Below, piece by piece: positions 53,124-63,995 of a stretch of 64,000 nt of DNA. The notes beneath the pieces were generated by a model. It was not told the origin of the DNA and searched no databases. It saw only the letters and a program-made list of their open reading frames with translations. Location of the stretch: assembly GCA_009760855.2 (NCBI GenBank), contig WPIO01000228.1, forward strand, positions 1 through 64,000, read 5' to 3'. Positions within the stretch are counted from its first letter, which is position 1. Each line of letters begins with the position of its first letter. The position numbers and the translations under genes were made by a program. The stretch comes from Cristatella mucedo. Taxonomy: Eukaryota; Bryozoa; Phylactolaemata; Cristatellidae.

Positions 53124-53163
<40 letters not shown>

Positions 53164-53215
53164 GTCTCTCTTAGACGATATACAAACTTGTAGCATCATT
53201 ATCATTATTATATTA
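53164..53215 (+). mobile_element. Short second LINE tail
   Basis: TCTCTTAGACGATATACAAA and (ATT)-like repeats directly after the (ATT)n of the LINE: an older tail into which the younger LINE probably inserted. Confidence 0.5.
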
Positions 53216-54140
53216 AAGAAGATCTTGATGTGTTGCCCTGTTAGTAAATAAGTCGCCCAAGCGCCTACAGCTATTGAACTGCACTCCTGTGTTAGAAAGC
53301 CCACGATGACTAGACACATCGCGCTCATCCCGATAAGCTGGAACAGTACGACATCCATGTGCGTGTTTAGGAACAGACAATTGAGGCTCGAGACCGTAAA
53401 AGAGCTCAACACCAACATTAGAAACATCTGGCAAAGCGGCGTGAGCCTTTGAGGTATTCAATATGCAGATATCAATGCAGATATCAATGAGTGCTACACC
53501 AGCTTAGCTTGCTGCAAGTCAATTAAAGGATTTGAAAGATGCATTCAAATAGTTTCATTGAAAACCAAACTGTAGGCATGCTAGCTTTTGTTCAAGGCTT
53601 TTATTGGTCACCGGCGTGTTGCCCAGTCTAAAAGAATGCACCAATTTATACACATTTGCGGCAACATCGCTGGCCACATCTGATCCCCAGGTTCATTAGC
53701 ATTAACATCTTTAGAAAGGCGCCCCTCGCTATTTACATTGCTTAGCGTATAGCGACACAAGGTATTTGAGCACAGGCCCCCATAGTCGTTCTTTCGTAAG
53801 TGCGAGCTAGCGCTCGGAACTTGAGTCGCCTACGAATAAAAAAAGGCCATCGTTATAGCATAACGCAAATGCAGTGACGTCCAAGGAAACCATTCTGGCA
53901 TATATACTTACAGAGTACAGGTCGACATGTATTTCTATTTATATAAAACAGAGATGCGTGCGTATGTATATCCGTGCAGTACAATTATATAATACGTAAA
54001 CGCTAAGCACTGTTCTGCCTCTGCGATCTGGAATATGCAATTTGGCAGCGAAGGTTTCCTTCAGTGAGGTCAAGGGAGACAAACAGACAGACCAAGTAAG
54101 GTACCTGCATATGGCTGTTGCTATAAACATTAAATACATA
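53216..54140. other. Intergenic sequence with an ambiguous open segment
   Basis: Minus-strand 53213-53461 is open in two frames, one of them strongly hydrophobic (V-L-F-Q-L-I-G-M-S-A-M-C-L-V-I-V-G-F-L). No family is recognised. The rest of the stretch shows nothing. Confidence 0.35.
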
Positions 54141-54316
54141 CAGTTGACTCTGCATATAAGATTATCGAATGTAGGAATACTCCGCTGCTTTAAAGAATAG
54201 CAGCTTCAAGTCCCAAATTTTTACTCTACATAGTCGCACTCCCTGTATAGGATCAGTCCGAATATAATAATGCCTATTTGCCGGCTCGAGCTTATTCTTG
54301 TAAGCGGAGTCGACTG
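54141..54316. mobile_element. Pogo/Tigger-like MITE with TA target duplication
   Basis: Starts CAGTTGACTCTGCATATAAG and ends with the reverse complement of CAGTCGACTCCGCTTACAAG, flanked by TA on both sides. 176 bp, no coding capacity. The CAGTYGACTC terminus is typical of the pogo/Tigger group of Tc1-mariner elements. Confidence 0.8.
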
Positions 54317-54432
54317 TATATGTGCATTGATAATGCAACTACTTATAAAAAATGATCAGTTTACTACTCAACGAAGTGAATTTTGCATGAAATGAAATGC
54401 AACGTTCTGTAGGTAGGCGCGTTTATAATTAA

Positions 54433-54548
54433 AAGCCTCATTTATTTAGCGGGTAAACAGCCTTTACGGCCATAGCCACGTCTTGCAGTGGGCGATAAAT
54501 GATTGCTCGCCGGAGAACTCGAACCAATTACCTCGATCGTGAAGAGAT
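54433..54548 (-). mobile_element. SINE-A, diverged fragment
   Basis: Minus strand: TCACGATCGAGGTAATTGGT, TCGAGTTCTCCGGCGAGCAA, then GGCCGTAAAGGCTGTTTACC. Head and body order agree with the family; many changes. Confidence 0.6.
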
Positions 54549-55448
54549 GTCTGTATATAGGCAAATTACTGAATATACTTGGGCAATAAGTCGTGCTAGT
54601 TGCTATGTAAAAGCACACGAATGACATTTACACCCACAAAATTAATTCTAAAAAAATCGCACCATAAAATGCACCTGCCACTAATGTAAATCGCGTACGT
54701 CGGACTGGTACATGCTAACTTTCACAATCGGGTCGAGTATTCAATGAGACGCGAGTACACTCAAAAAACCTAGAGAAGACAAATTTCTAGAAAAAAATAC
54801 ACTACTCTATAAAAACAACTTCGAACGCTAGTTCGTGCTCGCGTGCTTGTATTATGCTCGAACACGCTCTAGATCCCGGTGCGATGCCAATTGTATAGGT
54901 CTTTAGGCAAGCAAGTAGTGACAATCTCTTTCTGGTAGGGCGCTAAATCTTTAACTTGAGCGGACATTTTAACAGAAGTAGCCAGAGACGCGCCGGTGAA
55001 AAGCAGCTTCTTTTCCCGTGTTTTTGGTGGTTTTGAAACGGGGGGCCACCAGCCGCGCTTTCCTACAAGTGCCTCAAAATAATATTTACTTGAAACAAAA
55101 GATGGCTCGAGTCAGAAGAGTTATCTGCACACTTTTCTTATCTTGACTATGCTATGACAAGGAAATAGCAGGCGTTACTGACTGGTAAAGTTCACACAGC
55201 GTTCCAAATAAACCTACAAGGAAGTAGTCATCGATGGGGGTCCAAGAACGTGAACCCTTGAAAGAAACTCAAAGACCCACTCGCCACATCTTACAGCTGC
55301 CCGCTGAAAGCCAGCTTCCAGAAAGGGTACTTTAGCTCCCCCCTCCCGAAATGTATGAGCACGAGCCAATACTGGACGGTCTGAAGCTACGCACACACGT
55401 ATACACACCGGCACGCAGTCGTCTTATGACCTGTTTCAAAACCAAAAG
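54549..55448. other. Intergenic sequence, nothing recognised
   Basis: No coding similarity on either strand. The gene A promoter and first exon would be expected between here and 44170. Confidence 0.4.
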
Positions 55449-55520
55449 TGCTATCGGGATTTCGAGAGCTCCGCATGGAAGCTCTCTCAGATCTGTGTAC
55501 AATAGTAACTGTTTTTTCAG

Positions 55521-55742
55521 CTCCTATTAAAAGAAACGAAAGCGGCACCCATTGGAGAAACGACTTTAAGCTGGACCGCAGAGGCACGAGAGGTCCTTCC
55601 GAGCCGCTCTCTAAGCGCGAAGTATCCCGCCGCCCACGTAGGGAGAGGCTACTGGGGTGCTATACGAGGGGTCCGAGTCCCCTTCGGGAGCTCCCTGCTC
55701 CGCCTGCTCGGCCTGGTCCGCCGCCCTGGTTTGACCCAATGG
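55521..55742 (+). CDS. Possible unassigned plus-strand exon in a GC-rich patch
   Basis: An open frame runs from an acceptor-like TTTTTTCAG (ending 55520) to a donor-like ATG|GTAAGG (55743). It is Arg- and Pro-rich, with L-P-A-P-P-A-R-P-G-P-P-P-W near the end. GC content is well above the surroundings. It is on the strand opposite the XDH-like genes, just past the end of gene B. No family match, so it may equally be a CpG-rich promoter patch. Confidence 0.25.
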
Positions 55743-56089
55743 TAAGGAATCACCATACGCATATGCAAGGTCGTGTGCACGTAAATCTAATCTCGACTTG
55801 CATGACGTATATCAAGCTCGTAGAAATACAATGCAAGCATGCGCATAAAACACAGAAAATGCCTTTCCAATCAAGGCAAGTATGACATGTTTACAATTTT
55901 AATAAGTGGCCGTATTATCAAGTCATGCATTCAGCACAGCAATGGTAGCAAAGTGCGTTTGCTAGCTTAGAAAAAGATTAGCTAATCAGGTCAATGTCAT
56001 TCCATAAAACCAAGTTAGCGATGCCCTGTGAACCTAGCACGAGCCAAATAGCGGTAGACGTTTTCGGTCGGGCATTAATTAATGCTTAC

Positions 56090-56252
56090 CGATCAGGTGG
56101 TCAACACAGCTCATCCGAATCCTCTCTGGAGTGGCAGGTGAATCGAAAGGAAATGTACCTTTGAGGCCCACATCGGCACGAGCAGCCTTCACGGCATCTC
56201 TGATTGCGAAGAAGACGGAGGCCGCAAGAAAGAGCGGAGGCTCTCCGATGCC
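56090..56252 (-). CDS. XDH-like: Gene B last recognised exon ([11 protein letters not shown]-terminus)
   Basis: It encodes [20 protein letters not shown], then [15 protein letters not shown]. The Glu of GEPPL is the catalytic base in XDH. Acceptor CTCACAG. At the 3' end the sequence ATCG|GTAAGC is a good donor, so one more short exon may follow. If unspliced, translation stops at 56079-56081 after three more residues, about 15 short of the usual tail. I could not find a terminal exon. Confidence 0.9.
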
Positions 56253-59200
56253 CTGTGAGCAGTGAGGCAACAAACAATCAGATGCCGTTATCTGATCGCA
56301 AACGGACAACTGCGTGCAGGTGAAGTACATCAATTTACTAAATATACGAAATCTAACAAGCGTCTTATAGAAGTTCTACCGTTGGATGGCTTTGGCTGTG
56401 TGGCTCGATGCAAGCCAGGGCTAAGTTACTCTTAACTTTAGGACCCAGATCGTGGCTTCAAGCCTGCAGCGAAAGCTGCACTGCCAATTGCAAATGGGGT
56501 TGATGGCCGCAGGGGCTCTTTTGCCGCTATAAAGCGTAATTGAGGCGGCTGAATAGGCCCAGCAGAATTTTCTACTCTTCGAGGGTACTTTAATTATACT
56601 ATTATTAGCGTTCTGCAGAACTTTGGTATCCGTGCCTCGAATTGAAGTCTCAAACCAGCCGAAGCCCGCCTAGAGGTATTCATGCATGTTTTCTATTGAA
56701 AAACGGTCGCTACCCCGAGGTGTCAAAGCCACCTCTTACCCCAGCGGTCGGATCCGTTGTACAGAAGAGGCCCATGCCCACTGGATGACGCACAATGGCC
56801 TTGAACAAGATTTAGAATCACAATGAAATGTAGACTTGTGGCAAACGAGTGAACTCATCTGCCTTTTTCAATGCGTACCGAAAGCCGCTTAGGCTGTGAG
56901 TTCGCTATACAAAACTCTCCTGCGTAACACCCACATGGTCTTTATGACTTTGTGGAGTTACAGACAGAGATACATTACATTAAATTTTCTGTCGCTGCCA
57001 ATGCTAAGAATTTATTAGAATTTTTGAATACACCGCTGATATCATCCATGTGAGCTATGCTTCCGTTTAGCATTCTTACTTACCTTAGAACCATACACGG
57101 TGGTGGGCTGTGGAACGTTCTTCAGTAGAGAGACGTTAAATTGCAAGGGCATATTGCCCAAGGTCGGAACCTTGTAAGAATCGGGTCCTCTTGCCAGTGG
57201 ATAACCTACAGCACATATTACATTACGCAAAATGAACACACAGCTATGCAGCCAGGCCTAGCATAACCTTGCTAATAGAAATAAGAGAAAAAGTAAGAAT
57301 TTGTAGTCTAAAACCGTTTCATTCCCAGGGCACAACCAGCGAGAAGTCAAAAAGAGCCAAAAGTGGCCAAGCTTGCAAAGCATATGCTTGATATTGTACC
57401 TGCTGCTGTAAATTTTACTTCTTCGAGACACATCAGTCCATAACCCTGCATGAATGCTCCTTCGATCTGCCCAACGTCGATGGCTGGGTTAAGGCTTCTT
57501 CCTGCATCCATAACTATATCTGTTCGCAAAACCTACAAACATTAGTAGTATCATAACCCTGAGAACTCATGCAATGATCCTGTCAGATAATAATTAAAAG
57601 TTCTACAACGTTACCATTGCAATCATAGCACAACAACGTTAGTAATCAGATCACGTGATTCAATTTTCTACCGACTAGAGTCTTTGTTTGAAAAATGTTA
57701 GTTTTGAACGTAATTCTCGGGGGGGGGGGGGTGTTTCGGTTATTGGCCCCTTTGTGCTTCTCGTTCAAGTCAACTAATGAATGCCGTTGAGCATATTATC
57801 ACTACGAAAAGTAGTTCGACACTTTTTTTTATCAGCATTGCTGCTCGTATTCCATCTCGCATTCCGATGGGTTTAAAATGATATGATTTGTACCTCTGTA
57901 CCCTGGATTTTGGAAGTCTTGCATTCTTATCTTGATGATAGTGTGGTTCTCTTTTTATGTCTATTACTACGATAACCCTTAGTGGCGTATAGCACTTTGT
58001 ATCCAGCTGATGATTCAGCAACATAATTATTTTAATTTTCAGGAAGAACTTTTTGAAATTGCAACACTGCTGCACTACTTCTAGTTATTGTTTAATGCTT
58101 ATTACGCTCACTTTTTTCTCTCCGTTTAGGCAGACTTTTCGTTGAAAGTCCGGGCTACTAGGTCACCCCGAGCTCATGCAATGAGTCCTAAGAATGTATT
58201 CAAGCCCACATATCATCGACATAAGCCCAGTGATGCTATCTCTCTGTGATAGACCCGCAGACCAAATATCATAAGCTGCTACAGAGGACAACTACTTATC
58301 TTACACACGAAAGAACTGAGCTAGGTGAAATGGTTACAGCCAATGCACAGCTGATTAATGCAGCATGCACAGTAAAACAGCAAAAGCAAACACCAGAGCT
58401 ACGGAATGTATTGGGGATGTATTTACTTTACTAATATTATTAAGGTTGAGGCATAGGTCTGATTGTCTTTGGTTTTCCGTTAACATGGCTTAGGGTTATC
58501 TAATTGGAGCTACTAATTGATCCTATTACCACTACACTCCTACTTGATCCTACTTGGACTATGCAAAGACCCTCTAGCATCAATTTGTCTGCAACAGCAT
58601 GCTGATGGTGAACCTTGCCACAATGTGGTTAATCAGTGTAAGAACTAACTGACCAGTCATATAGGAATCACTGTAATGACCTGCCATTGTATGAACTTGG
58701 TTAACTTTGACTTAGGCATGCTAGAAGAAGGCAGAAGTGCCATACATGGACGTCGCATGACATTTTTATGCACCCAAGTTTGCTGAATATCATTGCTCGC
58801 AACCTGCATGCTGCAGTACCCTAAAGTAAGAGTAGCAACAGGATTGTCGGAGAGGCATGGTGTGGAAGTCATCTGTTGGCTTGTCTGAATTTCTATTTTA
58901 ATTTGATGAAACCGGTTGTAAGAATTTTCTTGGACATCATAATTGCAATATCCTGACTGACTTGGTTCAAAAGTAGTCATATAGAAGATTGAACAGTGAT
59001 TCAGATGTGGCAAATGAATAACTTAAGCATACGCAATTAAACTACTCACCGTGTGGTCTCCTGTCAAGCAGTCGATTTCGACTTCCGAGCATGCTGCACC
59101 GTATGTACAATAAATGTACCGATTGATGTTATTGATGGCCTCATATCTACAGGCAAAGTTTGATGATTCATTCTGCCAAATCGAATTCAGACTTATGATG

Positions 59201-62200
59201 GTGTGCAATATACGAGCAGTGGCTCATAGAAAACACGGATAAGACATGCAGAGCTGTAAGAAATCTCCACTGGGTAATGGCCACACGCAATAGATTAGTC
59301 TGGTCAGACCTCTTTTTAAGACATCAAATGGATTTGTAGCTATGACACTATAAACAAATCAGCACGTACATCCACAGACCTATATAGGCCCTTTTTAAAT
59401 TGAGCCTCATTTTCTAGTTATTTGTTGCTTCAAATAATCGTTTAGATAATCGTTTTTCGCATAATAAGCCCAAACATGCTTTCAACCATTTAGGGGATGT
59501 CGAGAAATGCTTCAGCCAACTGATCGTGTTTGAGTCGTCCCTGTCTGCCTGGATCTGTGTGTGGGTCGTTGAAGAGCTACTATCTTTTGTCGCCGATCAC
59601 AGCAGATGTAGTAGCTTCAGATCGGCTCCCGTTCGGTTGCAATTCAAACCTACACACGAACTCAGAAATAATACCGGGATTCGAGCAGAGCTAGTAAGAG
59701 CAAATTTCAAGTCAAGGCTTTATTTAAGCCTGAGGCTCCCAAGAGTGCTGTATGGTAACCTCGATAACTCATTCACTGGTCCAAGGAAACCAGAGGCTGC
59801 AGGATCGCAGGAGAAATTTTTATTCATTCAATTCACTAGCAGGACTCCGACCATTCTTGTAAAAAAAATGTTGCAAATTAGGTCTACGGTTGCACTACAG
59901 CACAGCCAGTTGGAAGCACAAAGTCCCAAAGTTCAGCCACATACTTGGGGTGTCCTATTAGTAGGAGTTCGGTTGTATCGTCGTCGTTCAGCTTAAGGAA
60001 AATTGGTGGAACCCGGGATCAAGTGTGTGCAAGGCAGGCATTCCGCTTATCAGTCGTTGCAGCTGATTCAGATGGTTTAAATGACGGCAATGCTGGCTGC
60101 CGTCGGCAAAGTAGTGATACCCAATGCCACGGGCCTCTACCACTTTTGCTCCTTATAAAAGGAAAACAGCAAATGACCGAGAACAGATCATTAGGATACA
60201 CCGTAGGGGCCTAGTCTCGCAGGTGAGACTTGACCGTCAGATGATGGACTAGAGACGAACGGACATGTACGACTCAAACCACGCCAGAGCCTCATCAGCC
60301 AGAATGATGATGATTGTTCTCAATCGTTGAAGTAGAAAGCTTCGTTCGCGTGTGACGAATGCCGATAGATCGAGCAGGATCAGGGCAATGTATTTAGATG
60401 GTATCAAATCTATCAATATCTATCTATCAACAATATGGTGCTGACAGACACTCTTGCTGGTTAGTGAGCATTAAAGTCGAATTTAATTTGCATATTTAAT
60501 GCACTATTATATATCCCTTATTATATCACCAGTTTATACTGCCGTACGACCGACCGACTAGCTGACGGTTCTTTGCTCTCCTTCGTTCTTCGCAGAAACA
60601 TTCAAGGGAGCCTGTGGACATGGTCAGTACCCGTGGGCATGCCATCGTAAACTGCACAAAGGCTCTAGAATATGCTGATACAATCGTATTACAGCAACGC
60701 GTCCTGATGGAATCGTACATGTCGGTGCAAAGCCTAATAGCGCAGAGAAGAGGGGTAGGACGAGGACTAGAACGAGGAGCAGAAAAGGAGGATTAGGAGA
60801 ATGAGGACGATGAAGAGATCGAGGAGTAGGACGACAAGAAGGAGCTCGAACACTCACTTGGAGAATCCAGTGGCAGAAAGGCTGACCTGAGCGGCATAAG
60901 CCGCTTGTACCCAGTCCTTCCACTCTCCGCAAGGCTTGGCAGCGATGAAAGGCTGCAGTCGTCGCTGCAGCTCCTCGCAGGCGGCCTGCAACCAGAGCCT
61001 ACTGCTTGACAGAGGGGGCGTTAAGGGCCGGCGAGCATCACGCCAGAGAAGCAGCAGCGGCAGCAATAGCGGCAGCAATAGCAGCAGCGGCCGGCTTCAG
61101 AGCTCATCCCCCCTGCTACTATACCAGCAATTAAACCTGCGCCCTGAGAGCAGCTCGAATGCTCGTCTGATTGTATGCAGCAGGCTCTCAATGCCAGCTC
61201 AAAAGAAGCTGCTGCAGTGTGGCATCCGAGGCACAGAGCAAGCGAGCGAGAGGCCAGCAACAGCAGCTGGGGAGCAGCAGGGGCCGGTGCGCGTGCCTGG
61301 TCACGTGCTCTGGTCAGGCGCTCACTCGGCTCACTCACCTTGACTGCCAGGCCATTCAAGTCGGTCGTCAGGCTCGCCCCAGACGACGTGGTGTTGGGAA
61401 CAGTGGCCGTGGATGTCTCACAGATATAGATACGGCTCTCGTCAATATTCAGAACCCTGGTGGCAATCTGACAATAGACAAACGTCGAGTAGTAAGTGAC
61501 CAGGCAGCGTGCCGGCACCAGGGCCGTATGGCCTGAAGCTACTGATTAGGTCTCGATATATGGCCGATTCTGCCCCAGGACATTTCGGCTCGAAACTCTC
61601 TCGGCGTTTCAACTACGGATAGTTAGGTCTGATGCCTGGATGTTTTGGACTAGGCTCGGATGTTTCAGACTCGATGTTGGACTACTAGGCCACTAGAATG
61701 GGAGATTCAGAAGCAAAGGTGTCCACTGATGGGAGTTTTCGTAGGAGCTTGGAGCATTCTCTGCTTTTCCGTATGCCTTAGACATTGAAAGCTGCAATCA
61801 CATGCACTAAGAAGCACACCCAACAGTGTCCTAACCTAATAAATTTTACAATCACCTATGCTCACAGCCACCACCACACACACTCCCAACCATAACCGTA
61901 AGTGCACGTCGTCCGAGTCGACTGTGCCTCTGCAAGTCGAGCGTGAGTCACTGCATGCAATGTTACAGCTTGACTCCGACTGAGCAAAAGATCGGCTTAA
62001 AGTTGAACAGTGCGAGGCCATTTCGGAAAACAGCAGCAAGATCTGAGCCATCTTTAAACCATTGAAGCGATTGCCGACCGGTGCTCAAAAAAATGGTGCG
62101 TAAACCTGAATCATCTTGGTGTGAAGTCCCTGGCCCATCTCAACACCGCCGTGGCTGAGGAGTACCGAGCCGTCGGCATAGGCCTGCACCAGTGCGCCTG

Positions 62201-63995
62201 CCTGGTGCAGGAACTGCGGCCCGTACGTGATCGGATATCTCGTAGGCACTACGGCAATACCTCTCTTCTTCCAACGGTTGCATCTGAATGTGACAAAAAA
62301 GAAACCGGGATGGTGCTTCTTGCACTCGGTTGTAGTGAGACTTGCTGGCACGCTGGCTTGACGGTGAGGCTTACCTGTTGAATTCGCTCACAGCTGCCAA
62401 CCTGTGCGAGAGGTCGCTCTGCTGCAGGCATCCGAGCCAGCACTCGGACAAACGACAGTACGTGATTTCCTGCTTGTATGCCGTGAGGTCGCCATCCTTT
62501 AAGAAGTTTCTCTCTCTCACCTCAAACGAGAAAATATGTCACTAGCCACTCAGTCCTCTATTAGTTTATCACTCGGATGAGAAAATAGCGCTAGGATAGC
62601 AGAGCAAGGAGGGAGAGGGCAATGTTAGTGGCTGAAGCACTGCTGCTGGTATTTATCGGGGAGGAAGCATTCCCACGGGCAGGGGGCATGCTGGGAGCCT
62701 GCTGCCTTGCATCTGCTTAAGGTCAGCTGTTCAAGGTCACCTTACCTCTATCTGAGGAAGAGCAAGTGTGTCGGCCAGCTCAGTCACGATGTGCTCCATA
62801 ATAAGCATAGCCTGAGGACCTCCCATTCCTCGCATGGCAGTGTTGCTCGGTATGTTTGTCTTGCATAGTTTCCCGACGATTTTTATGTTGGGTATGTTGT
62901 AGCAGTTCTCTAACCGCAAGAGGATACAGTTGAGAACCTGGAAACGTGCCAGTATTACGGCTACAGAGAACTTGGGCAATATACCAGTCGCTCAGCATGA
63001 TCCCAACATAGTAAGTTTCTTGCAAATGACCTTTATCACACCCCATGCGCTTAACATCATACATTTATAATAAATGACGGTGCAGCCAGTATCCAAAATC
63101 TTGGAATGATTGTTACTATTAAGGAAACATAATAAAAACTGCACCGTAATCTATACCTATTTATACAGGTGCAATGCTTATATAAGCAGTTATATATGTT
63201 TATTCCCGAGGCAGTAATACACTTTGATGAACAATTTATTCCTCAGTCTTTGGACAGCCACAGGACCAGCTATAATTAATGTGCAAAAGCACTTGCTCAC
63301 CCAAAACGTGAGCCATGCGTAAGAAGTGAAAGTACAAAGCCAGGTTATTATTTACATATTTCTGCTTGCCTAGCACTCGCATCGGCGACGTGACAGTGCA
63401 ATTGGTGATATTTTGCATGGAATGGCAGCATCGATCTGACAAAAGGCCGACGTGAGGTGCAATATTGCAAATACAGTGGCAGCACTTGAAGTTCTGCTGC
63501 ACGTTGATGCCAGTTCGAATTTAACCGAGTTTAATAGAAGATCCTTTGCCCATTCACGGTGTCATTTCTTGCGACATAACCATGCATTTTATCACTCCAA
63601 GCTTAAAATAAGTGTGGCACACACAATGGATCACGAATCGTTCACACCCACCTGATCTCGGCTTCCCCCACCCCTCCCGATCTAGATAGGCTTCGTGCCC
63701 CTTCCGCAAACCGCCGCCCCCTGAGGTAACAAACACTGGAAAGACAAGTGCAAATAGGGTAAACCAGTCTGCATTAAGCAAGCAAGGCTGCATCAAGAAA
63801 CGGGCACACGTCAGCTGCTTCACCAAATCAAACCAAGCTTGTGGCAAAGGAGTGCGCAGCAACACGAGTCTGAGCTGATGCAATATCAGGCGTCAGTTTA
63901 TGCCTTACAGTTGCGGACGAGTCAAGTGTTCTGCCAGCGTTTCCAAAGAGTTCGAGAGCGAGGGCTGTCAGCCGTCCATCCCGCGTCGCTCCGGC
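56090..63995 (-). CDS. XDH-like: Gene B: XDH/aldehyde-oxidase family molybdo-flavoenzyme, C-terminal ten exons
   Basis: Ten exons encode about 458 residues of the Moco domain, from D-G-R-L-T-A-L to the C-terminal S-P-A-T-P-E-R-I-R. The 5' part lies beyond the right edge. All joins are in frame and no stops interrupt it, so it looks functional. Moco motifs M-G-Q-G-L-H-T-K and E-T-S-T and the catalytic-base motif G-E-P-P-L (Glu1261 in bovine XOR) are present. The purine-pocket residues are changed: Arg880 to Cys, Phe914 to Met, Phe1009-Thr1010 to Tyr-Gly. Introns are short (about 90 bp to 1.7 kb). It lies head to tail with gene A and shares its exon lengths, so the pair arose by tandem duplication. 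Substrate unknown. Confidence 0.92.
56389..56470 (+). mobile_element. Possible SINE-B head, diverged
   Basis: TTTGGCTGTGTGGCTCGATG, AAGCCAGGGCTAAG and CGTGGCTTCAAGCC have the order of a SINE-B head (A-box region, B-box-like). The tail is not clear. In an intron of gene B. Confidence 0.35.
56868..56985 (+). mobile_element. LINE family-2 3' tail
   Basis: Matches the last 118 bp of 37921-38205 (ACCGAAAGCCGCTTAGGCTG ... TGTGGAGTTAC) and ends in TACATTACATTAAATT. In an intron of gene B. Confidence 0.85.
57084..57205 (-). CDS. XDH-like: Gene B exon (Moco domain, [11 protein letters not shown])
   Basis: It encodes [15 protein letters not shown], then V-S-L-L-K-N and V-Y-G-S-K, matching Y-K-I-P-x-x-x-x-x-P-x-x-F-x-V-x-L and the S-K-A-V-G-E-P-P junction. 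Acceptor GCTGTAG, donor AAG|GTAAGT. 122 nt, phase 1 to 0. Confidence 0.93.
57400..57532 (-). CDS. XDH-like: Gene B exon (Moco domain, [14 protein letters not shown])
   Basis: It encodes [20 protein letters not shown], then [12 protein letters not shown], which matches the family block D-x-G-x-S-L-N-P-A-I-D-I-G-Q-x-E-G-A-F. Acceptor TTTGTAG, donor GCAG|GTACAA. 133 nt, phase 0 to 1. Confidence 0.94.
57533..59049. other. Intron of gene B, nothing recognised
   Basis: Contains a 13-bp G run at 57719-57731 and otherwise no repeat or coding signal that I recognise. Confidence 0.5.
59050..59146 (-). CDS. XDH-like: Gene B exon (Moco domain, [14 protein letters not shown])
   Basis: It encodes [20 protein letters not shown], one of the most conserved blocks of the family. 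The acceptor CTGTAG was chosen because it alone joins in frame (AA + A gives Lys) to the previous exon. Donor ACG|GTGAGT. 97 nt. The segment before the conserved block is shorter than usual. Confidence 0.92.
59147..60857. other. Intron of gene B with a possible unclassified insertion
   Basis: A 156-codon plus open frame (59526-59996) and the sequence on to AGAATGATGATGATTGTTC at about 60312 look like an inserted element with a GAT-rich tail. No protein family is recognised. A (TCTA)n-like stretch lies at about 60402-60430. Confidence 0.35.
60858..60985 (-). CDS. XDH-like: Gene B exon (Moco domain)
   Basis: It encodes [13 protein letters not shown], then W-K-D-W-V-Q-A-A-Y and V-S-L-S-A-T-G-F. 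Acceptor TTGCAG, donor CCAA|GTGAGT. 128 nt, phase 0 to 2, as in gene A exon 3372-3499. Confidence 0.92.
61339..61467 (-). CDS. XDH-like: Gene B exon (Moco domain, ETST)
   Basis: Forty-three codons encoding [20 protein letters not shown], then V-P-N-T-T and D-L-N-G-L-A-V-K. Acceptor TTGTCAG, donor AAG|GTGAGT. Confidence 0.94.
61468..62105. other. Intron of gene B, nothing recognised
   Basis: Short non-coding intron. The homologous gene A intron is about five times longer. Confidence 0.5.
62106..62283 (-). CDS. XDH-like: Gene B exon (Moco domain, [12 protein letters not shown])
   Basis: It encodes [14 protein letters not shown], then [15 protein letters not shown] and [13 protein letters not shown]. 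The residues matching XDH Phe1009-Thr1010 are Tyr-Gly. Acceptor CATTCAG, donor CAG|GTTTAC. 178 nt. Confidence 0.95.
62375..62520 (-). CDS. XDH-like: Gene B exon (Moco domain, VRERNF)
   Basis: It encodes [17 protein letters not shown], then S-E-C-W, matching gene A exon 7203-7348 in length and phase (146 nt, 0 to 2). Acceptor TTTGAG, donor ACAG|GTAAGC. Confidence 0.9.
62746..62937 (-). CDS. XDH-like: Gene B exon (Moco domain, RGMGGPQ)
   Basis: Sixty-four codons including N-C-Y-N-I-P-N-I-K, then [18 protein letters not shown]. The residue that stacks on substrate in XDH (Phe914) is Met, and the Arg880 position is Cys. Acceptor TTCCAG, donor GAG|GTAAGG. Confidence 0.94.
62938..63908. other. Intron of gene B, nothing recognised
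   Basis: Between the 87-nt and 192-nt Moco exons. Open frames here have no family resemblance. Confidence 0.5.
63909..63995 (-). CDS. XDH-like: Gene B exon (Moco domain), first in window
   Basis: Twenty-nine codons encoding [17 protein letters not shown], then S-S-A-T. The acceptor TGCAG is the last visible sequence at the window edge; donor ACT|GTAAGG. Same length and phase as gene A exon 12326-12412. Confidence 0.9.

Larger units (their letters stand above)
50131..53163 (+). mobile_element. LINE family-1, 3-kb copy, best preserved
   Basis: Begins in the AP-endonuclease domain (T-W-L-K). Order: G-D-F-N-V-H, S-D-H-M-Q-I; RT with [24 protein letters not shown] and Y-A-D-D-T-Q-L; C-terminal A-W-N-S-L-P. 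Then 3' UTR, hairpin (53076-53115) and (ATT)n. L2/CR1-type non-LTR retrotransposon that would copy itself by target-primed reverse transcription, but this copy is 5'-truncated and frame-broken. Confidence 0.93.

Noticed and set aside
59526-59996. 156-codon plus open frame in an intron of gene B
   Set aside because: No recognisable domain, antisense within an intron; more likely part of an inserted repeat or chance.
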